NCBI GenBank assembly: GCA_016235425.1
Contig: JACRLC010000016.1
Location: forward strand, 62,001-126,000
Reading direction: 5' to 3'
From: Chloroflexota bacterium
Lineage (GTDB): Bacteria; Chloroflexota; Anaerolineae; Anaerolineales; Villigracilaceae
Length of the DNA stretch: 64,000 nucleotides
In this document: piece after piece, positions 24,227 through 33,094 of the stretch
How the letters are laid out: every line of letters starts with the position of its first letter
Numbering within the stretch: the first letter of the stretch is position 1
Translations under genes and position numbers: made by a program
Notes under the pieces: model-generated
Told to the model about the DNA's origin: nothing
Databases searched by the model: none
What the model saw: the letters and a program-made list of their open reading frames with translations, nothing else

Positions 24227-27028
24227 ATGACCATTAATATCATCATCAATGGAAAGAAAATCGAAGCCCAGGCTGGTCAAACCATCCTGCAGGCCGCGAA
24301 AGAGCATGACCTTCACATTCCCACGCTGTGTTATCACAAGGACCTATCCCCCACTGGCAACTGCCGCATGTGTGTGGTCGAAGTCAAAGGCGGACGTTTC
24401 CTTCAAGCCGCGTGCGTGACTCCTGTGTGGGAAGGCATGGACATCCAGACCGACAGCGAGAAGGTTGTCAAAGACCGCAGGCTGACCCTGCAGTTGATGC
24501 TCGCCAATCACACCGCCAATTGCGCCTGTTGCGACGTGAGCAACGAATGCGAATTGCAGGAATTGGTCTACGAATATCAGGCCGAGACTCCCGCCTGGGG
24601 AACCAAAGGCACGCGCTACAAAGTGGACAGCGACCCGAACCCCTTCATCCACGTGGACATGAATAAGTGCATCCTGTGCCGCCGCTGCGTGCAGGCCTGC
24701 GCGGAGATTCAAGTGCGGGATGTGTGGGGCGTGGCTTATCGCGGTTTCCAGGAACAAATCGTGGCAGGCGCGGGGACGACCCTGCTCGAAGCGCGGTGCG
24801 AATCCTGCGGCCAGTGTGTGGCATACTGCCCCACCGGGGCTTTGTCCACCAAGATTAATTACGGGCAGGGAATGGCACGCGCGCACCAGGTGACTAAAGT
24901 CACCACTACGTGTTCGTACTGTGGCGTCGGCTGCCAGTTTGATTTGGTCGTCAAACGCGGCAAGGTGATCGGCGTGGCATCCAACCCGAATTCCCCGGTC
25001 AACGGGATGGCATTGTGCGTCAAAGGACGTTTCGGCTATGATTACATCCATCACCCCGACAGGCTGACAAAACCAAAGGTCCGCCGCTATCTTCTCGAAG
25101 GCGGCGAGAAACTAAAAACCAATCGCAAATCTGAAATCGCAAATCCAAAATTGGAATGGGTTGAAACCGACTGGGATACCGCGCTCAACATCACGGCCAA
25201 AAAGCTGGGCGAAGCGCGCGATTATTTCGGCTCGGACAGCATCGGCATTCTCACTTCGGCGAAATGCCTGAACGAAGAAAACTACCTCATGAACAAACTG
25301 GCGCGGCAGGTCATAGGGACGAACAACATTGACCACTGCGCCCGTCTCTGACACTCCAGCACGGTGGCCGGTCTGGCCGCCTCCTTCGGTTCGGGCGCGA
25401 TGTCCAACAGCATGGACGATGTCGCCAAAAATGCAAAAGCCTTTTTCATCATCGGTTCGAATACAACCGAACAACATCCTGTTTTCGGCACAATGCTGAG
25501 ACGCGCGGTGCGGTTCCGCGGCGCGAAGCTCGTCGTCGCTGACCCGCGCAAGATCGACATCACCGAATTTGCCACGCTTCACCTGCGCCAAAAACCCGGC
25601 ACAGACATTGCGCTGATCAACGGCTTGATGTACATCATCCTTGAAAAAGATTGGGCAGACAAGCAGTTCATCGAAGAGCGCACCGAGGGCCTTGAAGAAT
25701 TCAAAGCCACGGTCATGCAATATCCGCCGACATTGGTGAGTGAGATCACAGGCGTTCCCGTCAGCCAGCTTTATGAGGCGGCGGAGATCATCGCGCGGAA
25801 CAAACCCACTGCGGTCATCTGGGCGATGGGCATTACGCAGCACATTTCCGGCGTTCGCAACGTGATGGATCTCGCCAATCTCCAGATGCTTCTCGGCAAC
25901 ATGGGCGTGCCCGGCGGCGGCGTCAACCCACTGCGCGGACAGAACAACGTCCAGGGCGCGTGTGACATGGGCGGCCTGCCGAACGTCTATCCATCCTACC
26001 AGCCTGTGACAAGCGAAGAGGCGCGCAAAAAATTCGATGATGCCTGGGGCCTGACCAGCAGCACTAAAGTGGGATTAACCGCCACCGAGATTATCCCCGG
26101 CATTCTCGAAGACAAGATCCACGCGCTGTACATTCTGGGCGAAGACCCGGTCATGTCCGACCCGGACACGCATCACATCCGCAAATGCCTCGAAGCGATT
26201 GACTTCCTCGTCTTGCAGGAAATCTTCCCCTCTGAAACCGCGGCCTACGCGGACGTCCTGCTCCCCGGCGTTTCGTTCGCCGAGAAGACCGGGACGTTCA
26301 CGAATACCGAGCGACGCGTGCAAATGGTTCACAAAGCGATTGAGCCGCTCGGAGACTCGCGTCCCGATTGGTGGATCACTGCTGAGGTGGCGAAGCGCGT
26401 ATTAATCGGGACCAATAACCGGGTCCCGCGTGAAGCGCCTTTTTCAGGCTGGGAGTATCGCGACACGAACGAGATCATGTCCGAGATCAACGCGGTCACT
26501 CCGTCCTACGGGGGAATCACACATCAGCGGCTCGAAAAGGGCGAGCGGCTGCAATGGCCGTGCCCATCCGCCGATCATCCCGGCACGCCGGTTTTGCACA
26601 CCAAACAGTTCACGCGCGGCAAAGGAAAGTTCGCGCCGATTGACCACGTGCCGCCCGCCGAAGAACCGACCGACGATTACCCGATGGTGCTCAGCACGGG
26701 ACGCGTGTTGTATCACTGGCACGGCGGACAGATGACGCGCCGCGCGAAGGGACTCATGGAAGTGTACGGCGAAGCGCTGGTGGAATTGAGCCCGAACGAT
26801 GCCGAGAAGTTGGGCGTAAATGGCAAGGGCATTGTGCGCGTGACTTCGCGGCGCGGAAGCATCGAAGCACAAGCCTGGGTCACAGACCGCGTGCCGCCCG
26901 GCATGGTCTATGCCAACTTCCATTTCCCTGAAGCATCGGCAAACGAATTGACTCTCGCCGCGCTCGACCCTGTTTCAAAGATACCGGAATATAAGGTGGC
27001 GGCGGTGAAGGTGGAATTAGTTGGGTAG
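24227..27028 (+). CDS. fdhA: Selenocysteine-containing formate dehydrogenase catalytic subunit
   Basis: 933 residues with selenocysteine at position 375, encoded by TGA at 25349-25351. The context HCARL-U-HSSTVAGLA is the FDH active-site signature. The same frame continues from 24227 to 25351 and on to 27028. N-terminal domains: 2Fe-2S ferredoxin (CYHKDLSPTGNCRMC), His-Cys cluster (HTANCACCDVSNEC), two 4Fe-4S sites (CILCRRC and CESCGQC), then the molybdopterin 4Fe-4S motif CSYCGVGC. Bis-MGD binding regions follow, with a C-terminal MopB_CT domain. It oxidises formate to CO2 or reduces CO2. A heptad array lies inside the gene at 25118-25152, and the stop codon falls in an octad array. Confidence 0.93.
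25118..25152 (+). repeat. NNNAATC heptad array inside fdhA
   Basis: Five in-phase 7-bp units, ACCAATC, GCAAATC, TGAAATC, GCAAATC, CAAAATT. On the other strand they read GATTNNN, the same family as the array at 51261-51316. It encodes the insert TNRKSEIANPKLE between the conserved RRYLLEGGEK region and the following WVETDWDTAL. Confidence 0.65.
25352..25381 (+). promoter_or_regulatory. Bacterial SECIS element
   Basis: Directly after the TGA at 25349-25351, GGTGGCC (25363-25369) pairs with GGCCGCC (25375-25381) around a GGTCT loop (25370-25374). A hairpin a short distance after the UGA with a GGU-containing apical loop is the form recognised by SelB; the E. coli fdhF element also has a GGUCU loop. 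Confidence 0.82.
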
Positions 27029-27058
27029 TTGGATGGTTGGATAGTTTAGATAGTTCAG
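27018..27058 (+). repeat. TAGTTNNN octad array over the fdhA stop codon
   Basis: TAGTTGGG, TAGTTGGA, TGGTTGGA, TAGTTTAGA, TAGTTCAG run consecutively. The second unit supplies the TAG stop codon of fdhA (27026-27028). The same family lies on the minus strand in the ileS leader (58332-58363). Confidence 0.65.
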
Positions 27059-27065
27059 TAATGGC

Positions 27066-27100
27066 AGACCTCCGAGTTCTTCGAGAACTCGGAGGTCTTT
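27066..27100 (+). terminator. Terminator of the FDH genes
   Basis: 15-bp perfect stem AGACCTCCGAGTTCT / AGAACTCGGAGGTCT around a TCG loop, followed by TT. Confidence 0.75.
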
Positions 27101-27147
27101 CAGCCTGGAAATAATTCTGCAACCCGTTTATTACACTTCTGTAGATA

Positions 27148-27175
27148 CGCAATCTGCTTTTTTTTTGTTTATAAT
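27148..27175 (+). promoter_or_regulatory. T-rich promoter before the membrane protein gene
   Basis: CGCAA (27148-27152), a 17-nt spacer rich in T, then TATAAT (27170-27175). The layout is the same as at 17351-17378 and 18517-18544. Confidence 0.45.
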
Positions 27176-27222
27176 CGTCCCACCGGCGATAAGCTGGAAA
27201 TAAAATCACAGGAGTATGCGCA

Positions 27223-27813
27223 ATGAAGTTCCTACGTTTTCTCGGCAACGAGATATTGCTCGGCACGATGATCGCCGTCCTGAGCGTTTTCACCGCAGTT
27301 GCAAGCTATCAAGGTTCCATGGCTGATTCGGATCAAAACAAATCTGAACTCGAGGGGATGCAGCTTTTGAACGACGGCAACGCCGAATATCTCACCGCCA
27401 ACCAGCAGGTCAGCCAGGATTACACCTATTTTGACAACTGGTACTTGAACCAGGACGAACGCCCCGATATCGCCGAATACTATCAAAACGATTTCTCCGA
27501 ATCCTTGCAGGCCGCAATCGAGCGCGATCCCGATGCAGTGTGGGACGATCAATACTACGAAGAGATGTACGCCATCTCGACTGACCTGTTCGATCAATCT
27601 GAGGCCGCCTTCAGCAAGGGCGCCGAATGGGATGAACGCGGCGATGCCTTACAAGGGGTCATGCTCATTCTGGCGCTGGCGCTGGCCTTCGCGGCGTGGG
27701 CATCCCTGATGAAGGATGAAAGCAACATGCGTATCCTGTTTGCGCTCTTCTCCGTCATAATGTTCGTTTGGGGTGTCATCGCATTTCTCAACGTACCGGT
27801 GGTCGCAGGGTAG
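27223..27813 (+). CDS. Membrane protein of unknown function, three TM segments
   Basis: 196 residues, not matched to a named family with confidence. A first transmembrane helix lies at about residues 8-28 (LLGTMIAVLSVFTAVASY). A long acidic, Tyr/Gln/Asp-rich middle domain follows (about 35-140, NDGNAEYLTANQQVS, DERPDIAEYY, DDQYYEEMY), then two helices at about 145-165 and 172-192. The layout resembles the DUF4337-type membrane proteins. The acidic middle would face the outside or inside according to topology, which cannot be settled here. It starts at an ATG with CAGGAG upstream and ends at a hairpin-type terminator at 27880. Confidence 0.55.
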   Translation: MKFLRFLGNEILLGTMIAVLSVFTAVASYQGSMADSDQNKSELEGMQLLNDGNAEYLTANQQVSQDYTYFDNWYLNQDERPDIAEYYQNDFSESLQAAIERDPDAVWDDQYYEEMYAISTDLFDQSEAAFSKGAEWDERGDALQGVMLILALALAFAAWASLMKDESNMRILFALFSVIMFVWGVIAFLNVPVVAG

Positions 27814-27879
27814 GATCAAGCCATAGAAAACAGGACCAGTTCAAACGTCCGGCTACGAAGCGCCCGACAAAATTGGCAA

Positions 27880-27910
27880 CAGACCCGCCGCGCGGCGGGT
27901 CTGTTTGTTG
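27880..27910 (+). terminator. Terminator CAGACCCGCCG / CGGCGGGTCTG
   Basis: 11-bp perfect stem (27880-27890 with 27893-27903) and a 2-nt loop, followed by TTTGTTG. It ends the membrane protein gene and directly abuts the -10 box of the DUF1684 gene. Confidence 0.7.
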
Positions 27911-27913
27911 AGT

Positions 27914-27919
27914 TATAAT
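27914..27919 (+). promoter_or_regulatory. -10 box TATAAT 6 nt before the DUF1684 start
   Basis: TATAAT at 27914-27919 and ATG at 27926. No ribosome-binding site lies between, so the mRNA is probably leaderless. The expected -35 position falls inside the preceding terminator stem. Confidence 0.5.
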
Positions 27920-27925
27920 ACGAAT

Positions 27926-28756
27926 ATGATGTCCACAAAAACCTATCGTCAAACGATTTTGGACTGGCGCAAGGAACGCAATGAAGGCATTCGCCGTGAA
28001 AACGGCTGGCTTGCGCTTGCAGGATTATTCTGGTTGAAGCTCGGAAAGAATCGCGTGGGTTCCGATCCCGCCAACGAAATCCAACTGCCCGATCACACAC
28101 CGGCCAGCCTCGGTTATCTTGATTACAACGGCAGGTCGGTTACACTGCGTACCACCGGCGGAATCAAAGTGAACGTCAACGATAAGCCTGTGGACTTTGC
28201 CATCCTTCAACCGGATATCGCCGAAAACCCAAGCTTTATTACCGTGGATGATGCGCGGCTCGTTGTGATCCAGCGCGGAAACAGACTCGGCGTGCGCATG
28301 TGGGATAACCGGCGGGAAGCGCGTCGTTCCTTCCCCGCCCGAACCTGGTTCGACATTGATGAACAGTTTCGCATCCCCGCGCATTACACCCCATACGACC
28401 GCCCGAAGATGGCTTTCTTCCCCGATCTTACCGGCGAGAAATCCGAATTTCCCGTGGATGGTTACATCGCATTTAACTTTGGCGGCAACGAATATCAACT
28501 GGACGTGATCAAGGAAGACGACGGCAGTTTATTCGTCCGCTTTTGGGACCCGACGAGCGAAACACAGACTTATCCCACCGGGCGTTACATGGTGGTTGAC
28601 GTGGATGGAAGCGGCAGTGTTACGCTCGATTTCAATTACGCCTATAACCCTCCCTGCGCCTTCACTGATTTTGCCACCTGCGTTTTCGCCCCCGAACAAA
28701 ACCGGCTCGATTTCAAAGTGACAGCCGGGGAAACCTATGAGGCGCATCACAGCTAA
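27926..28756 (+). CDS. DUF1684 family protein
   Basis: About 276 residues, matching the DUF1684 pattern through the whole length: ENGWLALAGLFWLKLGKNRVGSD is divided here as ENGWLALAGLFWL and GKNRVGSDP, then GNRLGVRMWDN, RTWFDIDEQF, DLTGEKSEFPV, FVRFWDPTSETQTYPTGRYM, and a C-terminal FNYAYNPPCAF. The family is mostly soluble, predicted to be a beta-rich fold, and has no assigned function; some members are annotated as heme-binding or as hydrolase-like without proof. The start at 27926 or 27929 (two ATGs) follows a TATAAT box by 6 nt. It is a single-gene unit with a hairpin after the stop. Confidence 0.8.
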   Translation: MMSTKTYRQTILDWRKERNEGIRRENGWLALAGLFWLKLGKNRVGSDPANEIQLPDHTPASLGYLDYNGRSVTLRTTGGIKVNVNDKPVDFAILQPDIAENPSFITVDDARLVVIQRGNRLGVRMWDNRREARRSFPARTWFDIDEQFRIPAHYTPYDRPKMAFFPDLTGEKSEFPVDGYIAFNFGGNEYQLDVIKEDDGSLFVRFWDPTSETQTYPTGRYMVVDVDGSGSVTLDFNYAYNPPCAFTDFATCVFAPEQNRLDFKVTAGETYEAHHS

Positions 28757-28761
28757 TTGAA

Positions 28762-28861
28762 AACGCTGATTCAAAAAATGAATTCTGCGTTCGACAGCGA
28801 AATCAGCGTTCTATTGGTTTAAAGGTGAGACCCACCGCGAAATTGTCTTTCGCGGTGGGTC
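28762..28861. terminator. Terminators between DUF1684 and ecfT genes
   Basis: Two hairpins in the convergent gap. AACGCTGAT / ATCAGCGTT (28762-28810) ends in T-rich sequence on the plus strand. GACCCACCGCGAAA / TTTCGCGGTGGGTC (28829-28861, 14-bp stem) can serve the minus-strand ecfT gene and is followed by TTTT on the plus strand. Confidence 0.65.
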
Positions 28862-28905
28862 CTGTTTTAACCAACTCTCGGCGATTGAAGTCTTTTCTGA
28901 ATGCC

Positions 28906-29796
28906 TTATCGCACAACGAACTGCGTAAAAAAGTCTGGCACGAAGAATCCGCCGATGCCAAATCCCCATTTCAGTACACAACAGGTAATGAAGATCGCTG
29001 CGCCGAGGCCGAGGAGCATGTAATCGCGCGGCGCATAATGCAATTCCTTTAGCCACGTTCGCTGGGAAGTTCCGAACGCGCGCAAGTCCATCGCGTCGAT
29101 CACCTCCTCGCCTGTGACCGTGGACTGCATCACCACCGGAATGATCAGCGGGGCCAGCCGCCGAATGCGGCCCGCAATGCCGCCTTTCAACTTGTCCATT
29201 TCATAGCCGCGGGCGCGCTGGGCATCCATCGTGATCGTCAAATCCCGCGCGAAGGTGGGCAGGAACCGGAAGGCAAGGTCCATCGTGAATGAGACCTTGT
29301 CCGATGCGCCCATGCGGCGAAACGCCGTGCCGTAAATATTCGGGTCCATCGTGTACGGGATCGGAATGGCAAGGATCGCCATCGTGATCATGCGCGTCAT
29401 CTGGTTAAGCGCGAACCATAACTTGGAAACCGTCACCGGGACCATCCAACCCCAGTCGGTTCCGGGAATCACAAACGGGACTTCAAACAAGACAGGCGAA
29501 GGAAGGTTGGTCACCGAGGAAGGCCCGCCGCGCCCCGATAAAAGGCCGTTCAACCCAACGATGAAAAACACCAGAATGGAGATATATAACCAGGCGCGTC
29601 TCACATCCTTCCACTCGATCCGTGCAAGCAGGTATAGGGTCAGCGAAACGAAAAAGAGCGGAAGGACAATGCGGTAATCCCAAATCTCCGGAATGGTCAA
29701 TGCAAAGATGATGCAGACCATGAAGATCAGTCTGGTGCGGGGATCCAATCGTTGGACGAAGGTGTTGCGGGGACGGTACTTCCAGGTGACCAACAT
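28906..29796 (-). CDS. ECF transporter transmembrane component (EcfT)
   Basis: 296 residues with about five transmembrane helices and a long cytoplasmic loop. The two XRX-type coupling motifs of EcfT are present: DAQRARGYEMDK and DAMDLRAFGTSQR. EcfT links the ATPases to the substrate-specific S subunit and transmits the power stroke. It is the last gene of the ecfA-ecfS-ecfT run on this strand, with 7 nt between it and the S component. Together with a fused ATPase and a UPF0397-like S protein the set resembles the YkoEDC-type arrangement. The end lies close to the convergent DUF1684 terminator. Confidence 0.85.
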   Translation of the reverse strand: MLVTWKYRPRNTFVQRLDPRTRLIFMVCIIFALTIPEIWDYRIVLPLFFVSLTLYLLARIEWKDVRRAWLYISILVFFIVGLNGLLSGRGGPSSVTNLPSPVLFEVPFVIPGTDWGWMVPVTVSKLWFALNQMTRMITMAILAIPIPYTMDPNIYGTAFRRMGASDKVSFTMDLAFRFLPTFARDLTITMDAQRARGYEMDKLKGGIAGRIRRLAPLIIPVVMQSTVTGEEVIDAMDLRAFGTSQRTWLKELHYAPRDYMLLGLGAAIFITCCVLKWGFGIGGFFVPDFFTQFVVR

Positions 29797-29803
29797 AATT
29801 TAA

Positions 29804-30355
29804 CTAGCGGCCCCTGCGCGCCGCCACCGCGGCAAATGCAATCATCAGGACGGGCAGTAAGATGGCTACCACAACGAGGTTGCCAACGAAGGCCGGAACA
29901 AAGTAACCGACCAGCGCCGTGTTGAAGTCAATACCGCCGACGAACATTTCAGTCAGCGACGCAAACAACATGCCGACTGCAATGCCGAGCGTGCCCCAGC
30001 CAACGGCTTTCATGATGTCGGCGCGTTCCTTGAAATTGCTGATCGCCGCCATCACCAAACCGGGAACCATGCCCATCAAGCCGTTGCCCAGACTCCAGTT
30101 CCAGTAGAAGCCCCAGCCGCTGAGCGCGTCGCCGAGGGTGTTGCCGATGAAACCAGCCAGCAGTCCAACCCACGGGCCATAGGCTACGCCGAAGAAGATC
30201 AACACAGCCACTGCCGGGCGGAAGGTGACGTTGCCCGCCGCGGGCAGAGGGAAGATATTCGTTGCCCAGGAAAATACACCGTACAGGGCGGCACCGATGG
30301 CGCCGTACACAACCTGACGTGTGCCAAATTCCCAGGTATTCTTGCTTTCGTTCAT
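29804..30355 (-). CDS. ECF transporter substrate-binding component, UPF0397-like
   Basis: 183 residues with five to six predicted transmembrane helices. The pattern RPAVAVLIFFGVAYGPWVG, GFIGNTLGDALSGWG and WNWSLGNGLMGMVPGLV follows the UPF0397/YkoE-like S components. In such systems the S protein captures a vitamin or related small molecule and docks to EcfT. The substrate is not known. Neighbouring genes for a SAM hydroxide adenosyltransferase (upstream in the same direction) and for EcfA/EcfT suggest a substrate related to SAM breakdown, such as adenosine or methionine derivatives, or a vitamin. That is inference. Confidence 0.82.
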   Translation of the reverse strand: MNESKNTWEFGTRQVVYGAIGAALYGVFSWATNIFPLPAAGNVTFRPAVAVLIFFGVAYGPWVGLLAGFIGNTLGDALSGWGFYWNWSLGNGLMGMVPGLVMAAISNFKERADIMKAVGWGTLGIAVGMLFASLTEMFVGGIDFNTALVGYFVPAFVGNLVVVAILLPVLMIAFAAVAARRGR

Positions 30356-30445
30356 GGCTTCTCTCCTTTTTCAGACAAAGTTTGGAAAATAAAGCTGACC
30401 CTATTTTGATAACCCTGCACGCATCCTCGCGTTACAGGGAAAATC

Positions 30446-32086
30446 CTACGCAAACGCGGCCAATGCCTCGGCTGGCAAAAACTGTCCGGTACGCGGAAGC
30501 AATTCAAGGTTCAGGTGAAGAAGCGACGTGGGGCGGACGCGATACTTGAGCAACAGGTCAACGTCTTTGAGCACTTCCTCCGGCGGACCGTCTGCAACAA
30601 TGTGCTTATCTCCAAACAACAAAACGCGGTTGGCGTATGTAACAGCCAGGTCAAGATCGTGGGTGATGAATAACGTTGCCGCGAAATTCGCAGAGACAAT
30701 GGATTGCGAGCCGTTCACGGGCCGGCACAGCGCGTCCATGAAGCGCGTGTAATTGGCAAAATCCTGCCCGGCGGTTGGCTCGTCCATGATCATGATCTTC
30801 GATTGCATCGCCAGCACCGCCGCAATGGTCGTGCGTTTCTGCTGGCCGAACGAAAGTCCGAGCGGCGGATATTCTTCCAGGCCGCTCAAATTCACAGTGG
30901 ATACACTTTCGGCCACAGCCTTCTCGATCACGGCCTGCTCGTAGTGCAGATTTTTCGGGCCAAACTCCAGTTCTTCGCGAACCGTCGGCGCATACAGCAT
31001 GTGTGTGGGGCTTTGAAAAACATAACCGAGCGTGCGCGCAATTTGAGCCACGCTGATCTTGCGCGTATCGTGTCCCTCGACCAGCACATGCCCGCGCGTC
31101 GGCTTGAGCAGGCCAATCGCATGTTTGACGAGCGTGGACTTCCCCGCCCCATTCGGGCCCAGTATCGCGATCAGATCGCCGCGCCGAATCTCCAAATCGA
31201 CATTTTGCAGGATCAGCGGACTCTCATCGTTGTAACGGAAATCCACATCATCAAAGACGACAAGCGCCTCGCCTCTTTCCCGGGCCTCTGGTCTGCTAAC
31301 CGCTTTGACGGTTTCATCCGCCGCCTTGACCCGATCCACCACCCACTGCGCCGGGAGTTTCACCTGGTGATGATCAATCTCCTTCGGCAAATCGTGAATG
31401 GGCCCGAGATACTTCACGTGTCCATCTTCCATATAAAGCAGGCGATCCGGTTTTGCAGAAATGGCATCTTCCACGCGATGCTCAATCAACACGACCGTTT
31501 TCCCCTCATCTGCAAGACTGCGAAACACATCAAGCGCCTCGTACGCGGAAGCGGGATCGAGCGAGGCAAGCGGCTCATCCAGCAACAGAATGGACGGGTT
31601 CATCGTCAACACACCGGCGAGGGCAACCTTTTGCTTTTCACCGCCGGAAAGATTGAACGTCTCGCGGTCGCGCAGGTATTCGATGTTTAGACGCTTCATC
31701 GCTTTTTCGACGCGCGCCAAAATCTCATCGCGCGGCAAACCGAGATTCTCCGGCCCGAACGCAATTTCATTGTAGACATTGCTGGCAACGATCTGTCGTT
31801 CCGGGTCTTGCAGGAGGGTACCCACCACCTGCGCCACCTCGGCGATCTGCATTTCCGCAACATCTTTGCCGTGCAGTAAAACCCGTCCCTGGCGTTTGCC
31901 GCCGTAACTGCGCGGGATCAGTCCGTTGATGCAGCGCGCAAGTGTGGTCTTGCCGCATCCGCTGGAACCGGCGATTAAAAGCATCTCGCCCGGCTCGAGA
32001 TCGAATGAAATAGCTTCAATCGCCAATTCCGGGCGTGTGCGATATTGGAATGTAAGGTTTTCTATAACGAGGGGAGAATTAGGCAT
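30446..32086 (-). CDS. ECF transporter ATPase, fused double ATP-binding protein
   Basis: About 546 residues containing two full ABC domains in one chain. The first has Walker A GSSGCGKTT, signature LSGGEKQKVAL and Walker B ILLLDEPLASLD. The second has GPNGAGKST, LSFGQQKR and IMIMDEPTAGQD. A linker of about 60 residues sits between them. This is the fused EcfA1-EcfA2 (YkoD-like) form. The ATG at 32086 lies 7 nt after a TAAAAT box with no ribosome-binding site; a GTG two codons upstream is less likely. It leads the ecfA-ecfS-ecfT run (90-nt gap to ecfS). Confidence 0.9.
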   Translation of the reverse strand: MPNSPLVIENLTFQYRTRPELAIEAISFDLEPGEMLLIAGSSGCGKTTLARCINGLIPRSYGGKRQGRVLLHGKDVAEMQIAEVAQVVGTLLQDPERQIVASNVYNEIAFGPENLGLPRDEILARVEKAMKRLNIEYLRDRETFNLSGGEKQKVALAGVLTMNPSILLLDEPLASLDPASAYEALDVFRSLADEGKTVVLIEHRVEDAISAKPDRLLYMEDGHVKYLGPIHDLPKEIDHHQVKLPAQWVVDRVKAADETVKAVSRPEARERGEALVVFDDVDFRYNDESPLILQNVDLEIRRGDLIAILGPNGAGKSTLVKHAIGLLKPTRGHVLVEGHDTRKISVAQIARTLGYVFQSPTHMLYAPTVREELEFGPKNLHYEQAVIEKAVAESVSTVNLSGLEEYPPLGLSFGQQKRTTIAAVLAMQSKIMIMDEPTAGQDFANYTRFMDALCRPVNGSQSIVSANFAATLFITHDLDLAVTYANRVLLFGDKHIVADGPPEEVLKDVDLLLKYRVRPTSLLHLNLELLPRTGQFLPAEALAAFA

Positions 32087-32109
32087 CGGCACTATTTTAC
32101 TCTAAAAAT

Positions 32110-32296
32110 ATGAGCGTCCTCCGTCCTGCCTGCACCGCCGTTCGCTGCGCGAAGACGCAGTGCGCAGGCACAGGTGAGCGGAGTGAGGAGCGATAGCGAC
32201 GAACGCAGTCGAAGGAGGCGGTTTCATGCAAAGTTTATGTTTCCAGATCACCTGCACTTCGACTGCATTCGGACGAAGAACACGTCCTCATTCCGC
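32110..32296. repeat. Family C repeat block between ecfA and the SAM-hydrolase gene
   Basis: Contains TCCTGCCTGCACCG..CGCAGGCACAGG hairpin arms (about 32122-32174), GAGCGGAGTGAGGAGCG, CAGTCGAAGGAGGCG and ACTTCGACTGCATTCGGACG. This is the family C composition seen at 4199, 7503 and 54880. No gene seen. Confidence 0.55.
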
Positions 32297-33091
32297 TCAG
32301 CGCGGAGGAAGTATTACTTCAACCTCATCCCCCACCTTCGCGCCCAATTTCTCCGCCGCGCTTCCGTTGACCACGGCAATCTCGATGTAATCTTCGCTAT
32401 CCACGACGGCGACAAGGTCACCGGGTCGTTTGTGGCCGTAGGACTCAACTATCCCGTTCACTTGTGCTCCTCGGAGGCGAAGCAGGATATCGGTCCGGCC
32501 TTGAAGCGCAGAGAATGGCAGATCGGTGGTGAGATTGCCGAAGGTGTCAATCATGGTCAAGTGCGCGATCCAGCCGGTTGACGTTTTCTGCGGTCGAGTC
32601 AATTGAATGCGGACTGGGTCGGAGAACGGCGTGCCCATTTCGTTCAACGCGACGCCGTTCGCAAGGTGGGCCGCGGCGGGCACAAAGATGTCGCGCCCAT
32701 GAAACGTGCGGCTGACTTTGGGCAGATGGAATTTGGGATTTTCGAGGTGGACGAACTCGATTTCCTGGTTCTCGCGCCCGGCATCTTCGAGGATGGGCGT
32801 GAGCAGACCATTATCCGGCCCGACGAAGAAATGAGCGCCGATGCGCGCGGCCAGCGGACGCCGCATCGTTCCCACACCGGGATCAACCACGTAGACATGC
32901 ACCGCGCCTTCGGGGAAGAACGAATAAGCGCGCCACAGGGCAAACGCACCTTCGCGAATATCCTGCGGCGCGATGAGGTGACTGATGTCAACGATCTTCG
33001 CTTCGGGAGCGATTTTATAGATGACACCTTTCATGACGCCCACAAATCCATTGCGAAGACCAAAGTCAGTGGTGAGGGAAATGGTGGTCAT
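32297..33091 (-). CDS. SAM hydroxide adenosyltransferase (DUF62)
   Basis: 264 residues, the length of the DUF62/fluorinase-like family. It hydrolyses S-adenosylmethionine to adenosine and methionine. The proposed catalytic Asp-Arg-His set is in place: VVDPGVGTMRRPL contains Asp and, seven residues on, Arg, and FHGRDIF supplies the His. TTDFGLRNGFVGVMKG starts the first domain; GPDNGLLTP binds the adenosine side. It lacks the chlorinase/fluorinase halide insertions as far as can be seen. It starts 3 nt after the stop of a SET gene (33095-33628) and precedes the ECF genes, so SAM chemistry and transport are linked here. Confidence 0.88.
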   Translation of the reverse strand: MTTISLTTDFGLRNGFVGVMKGVIYKIAPEAKIVDISHLIAPQDIREGAFALWRAYSFFPEGAVHVYVVDPGVGTMRRPLAARIGAHFFVGPDNGLLTPILEDAGRENQEIEFVHLENPKFHLPKVSRTFHGRDIFVPAAAHLANGVALNEMGTPFSDPVRIQLTRPQKTSTGWIAHLTMIDTFGNLTTDLPFSALQGRTDILLRLRGAQVNGIVESYGHKRPGDLVAVVDSEDYIEIAVVNGSAAEKLGAKVGDEVEVILPPR

Positions 33092-33094
33092 TGA

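Noticed and set aside
25349-25351. TGA as a true stop or a sequencing error splitting fdhA into two genes
   Set aside because: The context is the known selenocysteine site, the frame continues, and a GGTCT-loop hairpin follows directly.
30704-31690. 328-residue open frame antisense to the ECF ATPase gene
   Set aside because: The opposite strand encodes a complete double ABC ATPase with all motifs; the plus frame has no recognisable domain.
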